Source of the DNA: JACIWG01 sp049969935
GTDB taxonomy: Archaea > Thermoproteota > Nitrososphaeria > JACIWG01
DNA: 59,982 nt
Direction: 5' to 3'
NCBI GenBank assembly: GCA_049969935.1
Contig: JBMFNX010000005.1
Location: forward strand, 1-59,982
Shown here: piece by piece, positions 44,053 to 52,760 of the stretch
Numbering within the stretch: position 1 is the first letter of the stretch
Layout of the letters: the number at the start of each line of letters is the position of its first letter
The notes under the pieces: model-generated
Databases searched by the model: none
The model's input: only the letters and a program-made list of their open reading frames with translations
Told to the model about the DNA's origin: nothing
Program-made: the position numbers and the translations under genes

Positions 44053-44973
44053 ATGGAATCAAATGAAATGCCATGGAGATGGTTTGTAGAACACCAGACC
44101 CCTTACACGTCAATAATTCATAAGGTTAAGAGGATAATATATAGTGGTAGAACAAAATATCAGCAGGTGGACATTATAGAAACGTATGATTTAGGATTAT
44201 GCCTTGTCCTAGATGGGAAAGTGCAGTCATCCACAAAAGATGAATGGATATATCATGAATCCCTCGTTCACCCAACACTTTTTACGCATCCAAAACCAAA
44301 AAATGTTCTAGTCATCGGTGGAGGAGAAGGAGCGACAGTAAGAGAGGTTCTAAAACACAAGTGTGTTGATAAGGTTACAATGGTGGACATTGACAGTGAA
44401 GTTGTCGAACTATCTAAAATGTATCTAAGAGAAATGTGTGATGGAGTATTTGAGGATCCAAGACTTGAGCTTATGTTTACAGATGGGAGGAAGTTTTTGG
44501 AAAAATCAGATAGCATATTTGATGTAATAGTCATTGATGTTACAGACCCATTAAGTGGTGGACCATCATATTTACTTTACACCAAAGAATTTTATGAAAA
44601 ACTTTACAAAAGGCTTTCAGACTATGGATTAGTTGTAACACAGGCGACTTCAACATTCTATAGCCTAGACTGTTTCACCGCAATATATAATACCTTATCT
44701 AAAGTATTCAATATTGTCAGAGCAGCACACGTTTGGGTTCCATCCTATGCTTCAACATGGGGGTTTGTTATAGGTTCTAAAAAAGGTGATCCAACAGAAT
44801 TGGATGAAGATTATTTAGAAAAAGAGATAGGGAACAGGAATGTAGAGAATCTTAGATTTTATACACCTAAAACACATAAGGGCCTATTTATTTTACCACC
44901 ACATATTGAGAGAAGATTGAGGGAGGAAAAGAAAATTATAAGAGACGATCAGCCAATTTTTATGCCAGCCTAA
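44053..44973 (+). CDS. speE: polyamine aminopropyltransferase (spermidine/agmatine type)
   Basis: 306 residues, Rossmann methyltransferase-like fold. The N-terminal beta domain carries WRWFVEHQTPYTSIIHKVK and the substrate-gate segment YQQVDIIET. SAM-analogue binding is GGGEGATVREVLKH near 89-103, with D112 and D114 (MVDIDSEVV) and the catalytic D162/D165 in VIDVTDPLSGGP. It transfers an aminopropyl group from decarboxylated SAM to putrescine, agmatine or longer amines, giving the branched or long polyamines of thermophiles. With PotABCD in the same window, the cell both makes and takes up polyamines. No SAM decarboxylase is in view. Confidence 0.92.
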   Translation: MESNEMPWRWFVEHQTPYTSIIHKVKRIIYSGRTKYQQVDIIETYDLGLCLVLDGKVQSSTKDEWIYHESLVHPTLFTHPKPKNVLVIGGGEGATVREVLKHKCVDKVTMVDIDSEVVELSKMYLREMCDGVFEDPRLELMFTDGRKFLEKSDSIFDVIVIDVTDPLSGGPSYLLYTKEFYEKLYKRLSDYGLVVTQATSTFYSLDCFTAIYNTLSKVFNIVRAAHVWVPSYASTWGFVIGSKKGDPTELDEDYLEKEIGNRNVENLRFYTPKTHKGLFILPPHIERRLREEKKIIRDDQPIFMPA

Positions 44974-44986
44974 AATTATTTAAAAT

Positions 44987-45352
44987 TTATATGCTGGAAA
45001 ACAATGTTATACCCTTCTCCGCTTCTCTTGAAAAACTGCTACCAGATGATTTCAGCTTCTCAAACTCTTCTAACGTGTATATGTGAAGTTGTACTTCAGG
45101 CAGTTGTAGAATGTCCCAAATTATATGATAATCTTCCTCTAACCTTTTACCCTCGTATACTATAAGAATATCTATGTCGCTTGCTACAGTATACCTGTTT
45201 CCTGCATAAGACCCAAATAATACAAGCTTGACTAGAGGAAATCTTTTCCTCAACTCTTCTACCTTACACATCAAATATTCTACCAATTTTTCCCCATCAA
45301 ACCTGGGATAGTAAACTTTCACAGAATTCGACGATTTTTCTTCCATATTCAA
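44987..45352 (-). CDS. mntA: MNT-type minimal nucleotidyltransferase antitoxin
   Basis: 121 residues. The nucleotidyltransferase signature G-S-x10-D-x-D is clear: G47-S48 in LVLFGSYAGNRYTVASDIDI with D59 and D61. The third acidic strand is VQLHIYTLEE. This is the partner of HEPN RNases in MNT-HEPN toxin-antitoxin pairs; the nucleotidyltransferase can adenylylate the HEPN toxin. The HEPN gene lies directly upstream on the same strand and overlaps the first 56 bases, but it is frameshifted. An internal start (VKVYYPRFDGEKLVE) is also possible. Confidence 0.85.
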   Translation of the reverse strand: MNMEEKSSNSVKVYYPRFDGEKLVEYLMCKVEELRKRFPLVKLVLFGSYAGNRYTVASDIDILIVYEGKRLEEDYHIIWDILQLPEVQLHIYTLEEFEKLKSSGSSFSREAEKGITLFSSI

Positions 45353-45691
45353 CTAACCTTTCAGCCTCCTCTCTAGTGTAGAACTCATAAGGTGCACCTT
45401 CAGGATAAGCGTTTGGATAACGTGTTGGAATATAAGCCTTATCTAATTCTTTAGCAAATCTTAAAAGTTCAGCATCAAAATTAAAGTGTTCAGAAAGCTT
45501 TTTAATTAAACCGCTTACTGAATGACCAAATGCTTCAGCACCAATCTTTTGAAAGACTGCTTTAACAGCCTTTACAGAAGCCTGTTGGGCTAAAAAGCAG
45601 CGTATTCATAGAAACCACCCTTTATTTCATATTCTGCGTTCTCTAAGTCTCTTTTAGCCTGCTTCAACCAGTCTAAACTCCTTTCCACCAT
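45297..45691 (-). pseudogene. hepT: HEPN-domain toxin gene broken by a one-base deletion
   Basis: From the ATG at 45691 the frame reads VERSLDWLKQAKRDLENAEY and then YEYAAF before TAG. One extra T in the run of five T at 45591-45595 restores FLAQQASVKAVKAVFQKIG, followed by the conserved GHSVSGLIKKLSEHF (the HEPN RxxxxH-type histidine region), and the reading continues to a stop at 45297. The whole gene would be 131 codons, the usual HEPN length. Everything except the indel is well preserved, so the break is recent, a sequencing error, or possibly a site of programmed frameshifting. The antitoxin frame is intact. Confidence 0.75.
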
Positions 45692-45760
45692 AGGATAAAG
45701 AATGTTATCATTATAAATTAAATAAAGTTTTATTTTTATGACAAACATATATAATGTTGG

Positions 45761-47062
45761 GTGATTGAAAATATGATGGATGCAAAAGATATGAAGTCTA
45801 GAGAGCGTGTTCTAGTGGCATTAGATCATAGGGAGCCTGATCGTGTTCCCTTGGACTTGGGTGGTAGTGCTGTTACTGGTATGCATGTTAGTACTGTTTA
45901 CAGGCTTAGGCAGGCTTTAAAGCTTGACCCTCCTGGAACTCCTGTGAAGGTTGTTGAACCTTATCAGATGTTGGGTGAAATTGGAGAGGATTTGAGGAAG
46001 GTTCTTGGCGTTGATGTTGTAGAATTGAGTAGCTGTTACACGATGTTCGGGTTCAAGAGGGAGGGTTGGAAGCCTTGGGTTCTTCCTTTCGATGGTACAC
46101 CTGTTCTTGTCCCTGAAGGATTTAATACTGAGCCTTCAGAGTCCGGTGAAATTTTCATGTATCCTCAAGGGGATAGGAGTGTTTCACCTTGTGCTAAGAT
46201 GCCTAGGAACGGATACTTTTTTGATGCAATCGATAGACAGGAGCCTATTGACTGGAAAAACCTTAGGGTTGAAGATAATGTTGAAGAGTTTCAGCCGATT
46301 TCTGGGGAGGAGCTGGAATATTATAGGAGAATGGCTGAAGAACTTTATCAGAATACAGATTATGCCATATTCGCAAACTTTGGTGGCACAGGCTTCGGTG
46401 ACATTGCTCTAGTTCCTGGATTGAATCTGAAAAAGCCTAGAGGGGTTAGAGGTGTAAAGGAATGGTATATGTGCCTTACATTAAGACCCGACTTTATTAA
46501 AAAAGTATTCGAGAAACAGTGTGAAATAGCTTTAGCGAATCTTGAAAAGATATATAGGGTTGTAAAAAATCGGATACATGTGGTTTTTGTTTCTGGAACA
46601 GACTTTGGAACACAACGTGGTCCCATAATGTCAAAAGAAACCTACAGAAAACTTTTCAAACCATTCCATATGCAGGTTAACAGTTGGGTTCACGAGCATA
46701 CAGAATGGAAAACATTTATACATTCATGCGGTTCTGTAGAAGCATTTATCGAAGACTTTATTGACGCAGGCTTCGACATACTTAATCCAGTACAGACCTC
46801 GGCAGCCAACATGGATCCCAGACGCCTAAAGGAAAAGTATGGTGACAGAATCGTCTTCTGGGGCGGCGGTATAGAAACACAGACTACACTACCATTTGGA
46901 ACCCCTGAACAGGTTGTTCAAGAGGTTAAAGAGAGAATTAGAATATTTGCTCCAAAGGGAGGGTTTGTCTTTAACACAATCCACAATGTACTTCCAAGAG
47001 TGCCAGTAGAAAACGTTTTAGCAATGTATAGGGCAGTCAAAGAATATGGAAGGTACAGATAA
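45761..47062 (+). CDS. uroporphyrinogen decarboxylase-like methyltransferase (URO-D fold)
   Basis: 433 residues. It opens with SRERVLVALDHREPDRVPLDLGG, the typical start of the URO-D-like group of corrinoid methyltransferases (MtaA/CmuA type) rather than HemE. The zinc-binding residues of the methyltransferase type are visible in FIHSCGSVE (HxC) and, further on, in FNTIHNVLP. It probably moves a methyl group between a corrinoid protein and a thiol or pterin acceptor. No corrinoid-binding protein is next to it. The start is GTG 45761 or ATG 45773. A second, 381-residue relative is encoded at 55615-56760. Confidence 0.83.
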   Translation: MIENMMDAKDMKSRERVLVALDHREPDRVPLDLGGSAVTGMHVSTVYRLRQALKLDPPGTPVKVVEPYQMLGEIGEDLRKVLGVDVVELSSCYTMFGFKREGWKPWVLPFDGTPVLVPEGFNTEPSESGEIFMYPQGDRSVSPCAKMPRNGYFFDAIDRQEPIDWKNLRVEDNVEEFQPISGEELEYYRRMAEELYQNTDYAIFANFGGTGFGDIALVPGLNLKKPRGVRGVKEWYMCLTLRPDFIKKVFEKQCEIALANLEKIYRVVKNRIHVVFVSGTDFGTQRGPIMSKETYRKLFKPFHMQVNSWVHEHTEWKTFIHSCGSVEAFIEDFIDAGFDILNPVQTSAANMDPRRLKEKYGDRIVFWGGGIETQTTLPFGTPEQVVQEVKERIRIFAPKGGFVFNTIHNVLPRVPVENVLAMYRAVKEYGRYR

Positions 47063-47159
47063 AAAATTAAAAATATTGGTCTCTCACCAGCTCCTGTTAA
47101 GCTCCTTTAATCCACTATAATAATATTAGGGAATTTATGTTAATAGGATAAGCATGGAT

Positions 47160-47549
47160 TCATTTGATAAACAACACGTTTTCTAAACTCTTAAAATGCT
47201 CGTCTCCAGTCACTATCTTAGCCTTTTTAACCAATCCTGTTGCATAGACTATTGAATCGGCTAAGCTCCAGCCCTTAATCTTCCTTTTCATAGTTACATC
47301 CAGCTTGGCGGATTCAATAGCAATCGTTTCATCTAAAGGAGCGAGGGCGCTACTTTCTTTTATAAACGACCTCTGCCTTTCAGCCATTTCCTCACCTTCT
47401 ACCTTCACTGTTTTCGCATAAACTTCAGCTAAACAAATTGTTGGAGTCATTTTCTCCTCCAAACCTTCTATTATCGGCTTTACCTTCTCACCTGCTGATG
47501 TTCCCATAAAATACTCTATCCATGCATAAGAATCTATCAAGTACTTCAT
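47160..47549 (-). CDS. vapC: VapC toxin (PIN-domain RNase)
   Basis: 129 residues, typical length. The four acidic PIN positions are present: D6 in LIDSYAWIEY, E42 in ICLAEVY, D98 in SLADSIVYA and D116 in VTGDEHF. It is a magnesium-dependent RNase inhibited by its antitoxin. The start overlaps the VapB stop by 4 bases (translational coupling). Intact, in contrast to the dead copy at 22.8-23.4 kb, so this pair is probably active. Confidence 0.9.
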   Translation of the reverse strand: MKYLIDSYAWIEYFMGTSAGEKVKPIIEGLEEKMTPTICLAEVYAKTVKVEGEEMAERQRSFIKESSALAPLDETIAIESAKLDVTMKRKIKGWSLADSIVYATGLVKKAKIVTGDEHFKSLENVLFIK

Positions 47550-47755
47550 AATCGATCCCTATGGTCTCTTAGGTCGCCAATGTCAACCTGTTTCATAGAT
47601 CCAAACATGCTACTCTTTTTTGCAAAATATTCAATAATAATTTCATTTACCAAATTCGAAATTTTCTTGCTTCCTGCTTTCTCTTTAAGCATTTGATACA
47701 CATCATCTCTTAAGAGTAAAGTGGTCTTTCTAACCATATACATCACCATATACAT
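47546..47755 (-). CDS. vapB: VapB-type antitoxin (ribbon-helix-helix)
   Basis: 69 residues, or about 63 from a later ATG (MVRKTTLLLRDDVYQML). The N-terminal TTLLLRDDVYQMLKEKAG is the beta strand plus helix of a ribbon-helix-helix DNA-binding domain. A helix with ISNLVNEIIIEYF and a charged tail (DLRDHRDRL) that would wrap the toxin follow. It binds VapC and represses the shared promoter. The two tandem GTA/ATG repeats in the leader (tacat/catat steps near 47740-47755) give several possible starts. Confidence 0.82.
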   Translation of the reverse strand: MYMVMYMVRKTTLLLRDDVYQMLKEKAGSKKISNLVNEIIIEYFAKKSSMFGSMKQVDIGDLRDHRDRL

Positions 47756-47849
47756 CTACATAACCACATTATTATAAATTTTAACTAAATGATCATTGGA
47801 GTCGAAGCCTATGCTTAGGATTCTGAAATAAATATTGATTCGTATAGAA

Positions 47850-48060
47850 ACAATACCTAGCTCTTGGTCTTCATCAAGCCTTATCTACCCTCGAGTTCAT
47901 CGGTAGCTCGGCATCACCCTCTAACCCTGTCAGGTCGAACCCACTCCACACATTCCCTCTCAAGCCGTTTCCAGCATGAGGACATCTGAACGGAGGAAGT
48001 CCCCCCATCTCAAGCCTTCACACATCATCCTAACAAGTCCGCGCTTTCACCGACATTCAT
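47850..48060 (-). pseudogene. GC-rich relic, possibly the end of a tnpB-type transposase or a structured RNA
   Basis: This is the largest stretch without a clear gene (47756-48171). It is distinctly richer in G and C than the surroundings. The minus strand gives open pieces: CPHAGNGLRGNVW followed by SGFDLTGLEGDAELPMN and then SRVDKA before TGA near 47876. The ending 'ELPMN-x-x-x-D' looks like the tail seen on some archaeal IS200/IS605-family TnpB proteins, but no zinc-finger or catalytic motif is convincing. A non-coding RNA is the alternative: several short inverted repeats lie here, for example CCTG/CAGG around 47926-47934. Not resolved. Confidence 0.28.
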
Positions 48061-48146
48061 CGAACCAAATATCCATTAAACCCATCTATTTTGAAACTCT
48101 GACAACGTCGATAAAACTTTAATTCAAACGTCAGTTAGATAGAAAC

Positions 48147-48156
48147 TTTTATATAA
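48147..48156 (+). promoter_or_regulatory. TATA box for the PIN-ATPase gene
   Basis: TTTTATATAA centred about 32 bases before the ATG at 48184 and 21 before the GTG at 48172. The spacing favours the ATG as the true start, giving a leaderless transcript. Confidence 0.5.
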
Positions 48157-48171
48157 GAACCTCTTTAATAG

Positions 48172-49716
48172 GTGCGGTTCCAAATGATTCCAGAAGTGGG
48201 GGTAGCAGACCTTTCGTCAATAAAATCAGGGTTCGTTAGAGATGTGGTTGCTAGAGGAAATTCTATCAAAAAGATAGTTATTTCGGAGGTGGTATATAAT
48301 AATATTAGGAAGGCTTCAGAAAGGGGAGAAAATGTAGGGTTAGAGGAACTTAATAGGTTAAAGAATGTTTCAGAAGAAAAGGGAGTTGTTATCGAAGTGA
48401 GAAAGCAGGATGGTGTTAGTGACCCAGATGAAGCTGTTTTAAGACTTGCTCTAGAAAATGGTTTCTATCTGATAACGTCTAAGGAAAGCTTTGCTAAATT
48501 GGCTGAATCTTTAGGTGTTCGAGTAGTTAAAGATAGTAGAGTTAATTTGAAACCACTTCTCTTCTCAAGATACTTTTACAATGATGTAATGTCAGTTCAT
48601 TTAAAGGAGGGGGTGGTTCCAAAGGTTAAGGTTGGTAGGCCAGGTAGCTGGCGGCTTGAAGAGATAGGGTCAGAGCCAATAGACAAGAGAGATCTTGAGA
48701 AGATTGTTGAAGAAATTTTCCAGAGGGTTGAGGCAGGTGAAGGATTCTTTGAAATTAAGCGTGAAAGTTCAACAATTATAATGCTAAACGATTACAGGAT
48801 AGTCATAACTTTCCCGCCACTTTCAGATAAGCTTGAGTTAACAATAACTAAGAAGGTTGCTGAGCCAGAAATTGAAGACTATGACCTTGACCAAGAGCTT
48901 ATTAGAAGATTTAGGGAGAGGGCTGAGGGAATACTTATAGCTGGAGCGCCTGGAATGGGAAAGACCACTTTTGCACAGGCTCTTGCAAAATATTATCTAA
49001 GAGAAAATAAGATTATAAAAACAATAGAATCACCAAGAGACCTTCATTTGCCACCTTCAGTAACACACTATTCAAAAAGTAAATCTAGTTCGGAAGAGCT
49101 TCACGACATTCTCCTTTTAAGTAGACCAGATTACACATTCTTTGACGAAATGAGGGATACAGAGGATTTTAAGCTATTTACTGACCTAAGGTTGGCTGGA
49201 ATAGGCATGGTCGGTGTAATACATGCTACAACCCCCATAGATGCGATACAGAGGTTCATAGGAAGGGTTGAGCTTGGAATTATACCATCAATAATCGATA
49301 CTGTAGTGTTCATAAACCGGGGACGTGTGGAGACAGTATATACGCTTGAGACATGTGTTAAAGTTCCTCATGGCTTAACAGAAGCGGACCTAAGTAGGCC
49401 TGTTGTATTGATTAAAAACTTTATGACAGGAAATGTTGAATTCGAAATCTACGTTTTTGGTGAAAGAACTTTTGTTGTACCAATCAAGGAGGGTGGGAAA
49501 AAGGTGTCTAGAGTTAATCTTATGATAAACAATATTCTTGACAAGTATATTCCAGACAGTGAAGCGAGAATACAGTCTCACGGTGGTACAGTGACAATTT
49601 CCATGCCATCAAACCAGATGGCATATGTGATGAAAAAATGTAGGAAAAAGTTTGAACGAATAGAAAAACAGTTTAGAGTAAATATAGTATTGAAGCCGTT
49701 GGAGGCGGAAGCTTAA
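48172..49716 (+). CDS. PIN domain-ATPase-KH domain protein (archaeal PilT-like ATPase)
   Basis: 514 residues (510 from the ATG at 48184). An N-terminal PIN-like domain (about 5-125) has VADLSSI for the first aspartate and SDPDEAVLRLALENGFYLIT. The last PIN acid is missing, since TSK stands where TSD is usual, so RNase activity may be lost. A secretion-ATPase (VirB11/PilT-like) core follows, with Walker A GAPGMGKTT at 258-266, Walker B FFDEMRDTEDF near 324 and HATTPIDAIQRF near 361. A KH-like RNA-binding domain (about 445-510) closes the protein. This fusion is widespread in archaea and its role is unknown; RNA processing or ribosome-linked functions are suspected. Monocistronic. Confidence 0.88.
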   Translation: MRFQMIPEVGVADLSSIKSGFVRDVVARGNSIKKIVISEVVYNNIRKASERGENVGLEELNRLKNVSEEKGVVIEVRKQDGVSDPDEAVLRLALENGFYLITSKESFAKLAESLGVRVVKDSRVNLKPLLFSRYFYNDVMSVHLKEGVVPKVKVGRPGSWRLEEIGSEPIDKRDLEKIVEEIFQRVEAGEGFFEIKRESSTIIMLNDYRIVITFPPLSDKLELTITKKVAEPEIEDYDLDQELIRRFRERAEGILIAGAPGMGKTTFAQALAKYYLRENKIIKTIESPRDLHLPPSVTHYSKSKSSSEELHDILLLSRPDYTFFDEMRDTEDFKLFTDLRLAGIGMVGVIHATTPIDAIQRFIGRVELGIIPSIIDTVVFINRGRVETVYTLETCVKVPHGLTEADLSRPVVLIKNFMTGNVEFEIYVFGERTFVVPIKEGGKKVSRVNLMINNILDKYIPDSEARIQSHGGTVTISMPSNQMAYVMKKCRKKFERIEKQFRVNIVLKPLEAEA

Positions 49717-49742
49717 AAAATTAAATGGATACTTTTAATGGA

Positions 49743-50081
49743 CTATTTGAAGGCTGTAGCATATAATACAAGCAGTTCTCTCATTGAAGGGTTCTTTAGA
49801 CCATGTTGAACATTTCCTGCGATGTAGACAGCGTCACCTTCACTAACATTTATCTCGCTATCTTCTATCATAAGAATACCTGAGCCAGAAAGCACATAAT
49901 ATATTTCCTCCCTTTCTGGATGAATATGCTTTGGAAATATTCCGTTAGACGGTACCTTTAGCAGGCCAAGACCTTCAAAACGGCCTTCGCTAGAAGACTG
50001 TCTCATAAGCCTCTTTATTTCAGCCACACCCTTCACGTATGGTTCGAAATCAGATTCTCCAGACCTTATTATCTTCCACAC
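49743..50081 (-). CDS. small cupin-fold protein
   Basis: 112 residues. Cupin motif 1 is HIHPEREEIYYVLSGSG, with the histidines and glutamate that bind a metal, and motif 2 is GDAVYIAGNVQHGLKN, with the last histidine. A single-domain cupin could be a mannose-6-phosphate isomerase-like enzyme, a dioxygenase or a sugar-binding regulator. It lies between the PIN-ATPase and the Ldh_2-type dehydrogenase on the same strand as the latter, 57 bases downstream of it. Confidence 0.85.
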   Translation of the reverse strand: MWKIIRSGESDFEPYVKGVAEIKRLMRQSSSEGRFEGLGLLKVPSNGIFPKHIHPEREEIYYVLSGSGILMIEDSEINVSEGDAVYIAGNVQHGLKNPSMRELLVLYATAFK

Positions 50082-50138
50082 AACTAGTCACCCAAAACTT
50101 AAAAGACCTTTAGCATATAAAAGATTTAATATATAAAT

Positions 50139-51176
50139 CTATATGGTGACATCAAGCTCTCTTGCAACATTTTCTATACGTTGCCAAATTTCAATATCGA
50201 TTGGAATACCATTCTTAAGCCTCTGCTCTTTAGTATTATACTCTATTTCTCCCGGTACAACAACTTTACTGAAACCTTTAGCTGGAAGGGTGTTTCCTAT
50301 GACTTTAAAGTATTCGTCAACTTCAGACTTAAACTCTTCAATGGGCCTAAAATTTGATATCTTCAAGGCAATTAAAAGCGCATTATTTCCTCCCAAAAAT
50401 TCTGGATGTGAAACAAAATGGGCGCCTGTTAAAATGCCGCCTAAAGCGTCAACAGCCATCGAGAGAGCATAACCCTTATGTTCTCCAAAAGGTAAAAGTG
50501 CACCATTTCTTTCGTAAAAGTCGGCTGGGTCTGTTGAAATGTTACCCTCCTTATCTATTATCCAACCCTCCGGAACCCTCTCCTTTAACATGTATTTTCT
50601 TCTTAACTTTCCTTCAGCAACTATGGATGTGGCAAAATCGAGCAAGAATGGCCTACTAGGGCTGGGGAAGGCTATAGAAATAGGGTTTGTACCAAATCTT
50701 CTCTCTGCACCCCCATATGGTGCGACAATACCACCTTTAGGAGCACTATTACAGAACATTATACCAATCATATTATGTTCTGCAATAAAGGTAGTGTATT
50801 CACCGAGTCTACCGACATGATTTGAGCGAATTATTCCAACAGCGCCCAAACCAAATAGTTCAGCTTTTTCCAAAACAAGGTTAGCAGCCTTTCTTGCAAC
50901 CACTTGCCCGAAACCGAAGTCTCCGTCAACTAAAAGTGTTGCACCAACATCTCTAACAACCTTTACTTCAGCCTTAACCCTAATTTTCCCTTCTTTAACC
51001 ATTCTAACATAGTCTGGAACCCTCATAACACCATGGGAATCGACACCTAGAAGATTTGATTCAACAAGAGAGTCAGAAACAATCTTTGCCTCCTCTAGGC
51101 TTGCCCCGACAGCTAAAAAGATTTTTTCACAGATATTCTTTAATTCGTCGGCTAAAACAATTTTAGTTAACCCCAT
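50139..51176 (-). CDS. malate/L-lactate/ureidoglycolate dehydrogenase family (Ldh_2) oxidoreductase
   Basis: 345 residues. The NAD(P)-binding family signature GVDSHGVMRVPDYVRM (near 44-59) and the core GLGAVGIIRSNHVGRLGEY (near 109-127) are clear, followed by GAERRFGTNPIS-like and DALGGILTGA segments. It oxidises a 2-hydroxyacid such as malate, lactate, 2,3-diketogulonate (reduced form) or sulfolactate. It stands beside a cupin on one side and a glycerate kinase on the other strand, consistent with small hydroxyacid metabolism. Confidence 0.9.
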   Translation of the reverse strand: MGLTKIVLADELKNICEKIFLAVGASLEEAKIVSDSLVESNLLGVDSHGVMRVPDYVRMVKEGKIRVKAEVKVVRDVGATLLVDGDFGFGQVVARKAANLVLEKAELFGLGAVGIIRSNHVGRLGEYTTFIAEHNMIGIMFCNSAPKGGIVAPYGGAERRFGTNPISIAFPSPSRPFLLDFATSIVAEGKLRRKYMLKERVPEGWIIDKEGNISTDPADFYERNGALLPFGEHKGYALSMAVDALGGILTGAHFVSHPEFLGGNNALLIALKISNFRPIEEFKSEVDEYFKVIGNTLPAKGFSKVVVPGEIEYNTKEQRLKNGIPIDIEIWQRIENVARELDVTI

Positions 51177-51287
51177 GAAAGTGGTCTAAAATTTCCATTC
51201 TTAAAAACTTTAAAAGCTTTACTACAAAAATATATTCTATATTCAAATTATGGTTTTGAAAATTTAAAATTATTGGCTATATAAGGT

Positions 51288-52754
51288 ATGGAAGGGATGG
51301 GCGTTATAAAAAATTTTGGAAACCTAGTATCTCATGGTAATATTGAAGGGAGAAAAGTTGTTCTAGATGTTCTGGAAGCAGGATTGGATGCATCTGATCC
51401 CTACAATAATGTGAGAAAACTAATAAAGTTGGATGGGAAAATTTTAAAAATTGATTGCAAACAGATTCCAGGATTCACTTCAGAGGGTAACATGGTTACT
51501 GAGCCACTGATCTTCAATTTAAATGAGGTTAAGAATATTTATGTTGTCGGGGGTGGAAAAGCGGCTCAAAGGATGGCTAAGGCTATAGAGGATGTATTGG
51601 GAGACCTTATAACAGAAGGACATGTTAATGCTAAAAAAGGTGAAAAAGTTGAGTTAAAGAAGATTGAGGTAACGCTTGCAGGACACCCCTTGCCAGATGA
51701 GGACAGTGTTGAAGGCTCAAAACGTATTCTTGAAATATTAAAAAAGGCACGAAAGGGAGATATAGTTTTCTTTGCAGAATCAGGTGGAGCTTCAGCTTTA
51801 ATGGCATTACCTGGTCCTGGAATAAGTCTTGAAGACATTAGGGAAACTACAAGAATGCTTTACTTTGACAAGGGTGCTACAATGTGGGACACTAATGTGG
51901 TAAGATGGAATCTCATGATATTGAGGGGTAAAGAGAGAAGGTATGTTAATGATGCAACATTAATTGCAGTCCATACTGATGAAAGGCCGCCTGGAGTCAA
52001 GGTCAGCATTAAACCTATGATAAGAGGATATAATGAGGCGATAAAGGTTCTTAAAAAGTATGGAATTTGGGATAATGTGCCTAAATCTGTAAGAGCATAT
52101 TTGGAGAAAGCGGACCCACAATATGGTCCCCTTAGACCTGAAGAGTTGGCCAACAAACCACACTACCACTTTAGAGTAATGGGTCCCGAATACATGCTTG
52201 AGGCAGCAAAGAAGAAGGCTGAAGAAATGGGTGTTAATGTAACAATTTTGGCATCAAGCTTAAGTGATATTGAGGCGAAAAGTGTTGGTGAAACATTCGC
52301 TTACATTGCAAACGAAATTGAAGTTTATGGTAGACCATTGCAGCCTCCAGCAATGTTCATCTGTGGCGGAGAGGTTATTGTAAGTGTTGGTGGGAAAAAG
52401 GGTGTTGGAGGAAGAAACCAGGAACTTGTCCTTTCAGCGGCAATAAGAATTTCTGGAAGCAAGAATATTGTTATAGCTTCAGCTGACTCTGATGGAACAG
52501 ATGGGCCAACAGATGCTGCGGGAGGTATAGTTGACGGTTACACAATTGAAAGGGCGAACGAGAAGGGTGTTAATGTGCTTGAAGAATTGGAGGAACATAA
52601 TTCATATTATGTGCTTTCTAGACTTGATGACCTAATTTTTACAGGTGCACGTGGAACAAACGTTCAAGATCTTAGAATCGTATACGTTGGGGGGAGAACA
52701 AAAATATCTCATATTGGTTTACCAGATTATCTTAGAACATTGATACAAAAATAA
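51288..52754 (+). CDS. gckA: glycerate 2-kinase (MOFRL/GckA type)
   Basis: 488 residues, somewhat longer than the usual 420-460 because of an N-terminal helix. Core segments are VVGGGKAAQRMAKAIED (near 86-102), TLAGHPLPDEDSV, the kinase loop FFAESGGASALMALP, and the C-terminal MOFRL part with GVGGRNQELVLSAA and ASADSDGTDGPTDAAGG. It phosphorylates D-glycerate to 2-phosphoglycerate, feeding lower glycolysis or the non-phosphorylated Entner-Doudoroff route. Start ATG 51288; an internal ATG (4th codon) is possible. The next gene follows after 6 bases. Confidence 0.92.
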   Translation: MEGMGVIKNFGNLVSHGNIEGRKVVLDVLEAGLDASDPYNNVRKLIKLDGKILKIDCKQIPGFTSEGNMVTEPLIFNLNEVKNIYVVGGGKAAQRMAKAIEDVLGDLITEGHVNAKKGEKVELKKIEVTLAGHPLPDEDSVEGSKRILEILKKARKGDIVFFAESGGASALMALPGPGISLEDIRETTRMLYFDKGATMWDTNVVRWNLMILRGKERRYVNDATLIAVHTDERPPGVKVSIKPMIRGYNEAIKVLKKYGIWDNVPKSVRAYLEKADPQYGPLRPEELANKPHYHFRVMGPEYMLEAAKKKAEEMGVNVTILASSLSDIEAKSVGETFAYIANEIEVYGRPLQPPAMFICGGEVIVSVGGKKGVGGRNQELVLSAAIRISGSKNIVIASADSDGTDGPTDAAGGIVDGYTIERANEKGVNVLEELEEHNSYYVLSRLDDLIFTGARGTNVQDLRIVYVGGRTKISHIGLPDYLRTLIQK

Positions 52755-52760
52755 ATTTGC

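Noticed and set aside
47985..48020. RNase P RNA core (GGAGGAAGTCC)
   Set aside because: Only the CR-I-like block is seen. The matching CR-V block, the ACAGAA-type segment and about 250 bases of flanking structure are absent, and the next gene starts too soon.
47900..48060. SRP RNA on the plus strand
   Set aside because: A stretch near 47901-47938 (GTAGCTCGGCATCACC, TAACCCTGTCAGGTC) recalls the Alu domain of archaeal SRP RNA, but the S-domain tetraloop and the universally conserved helix 8 motif do not follow within range.
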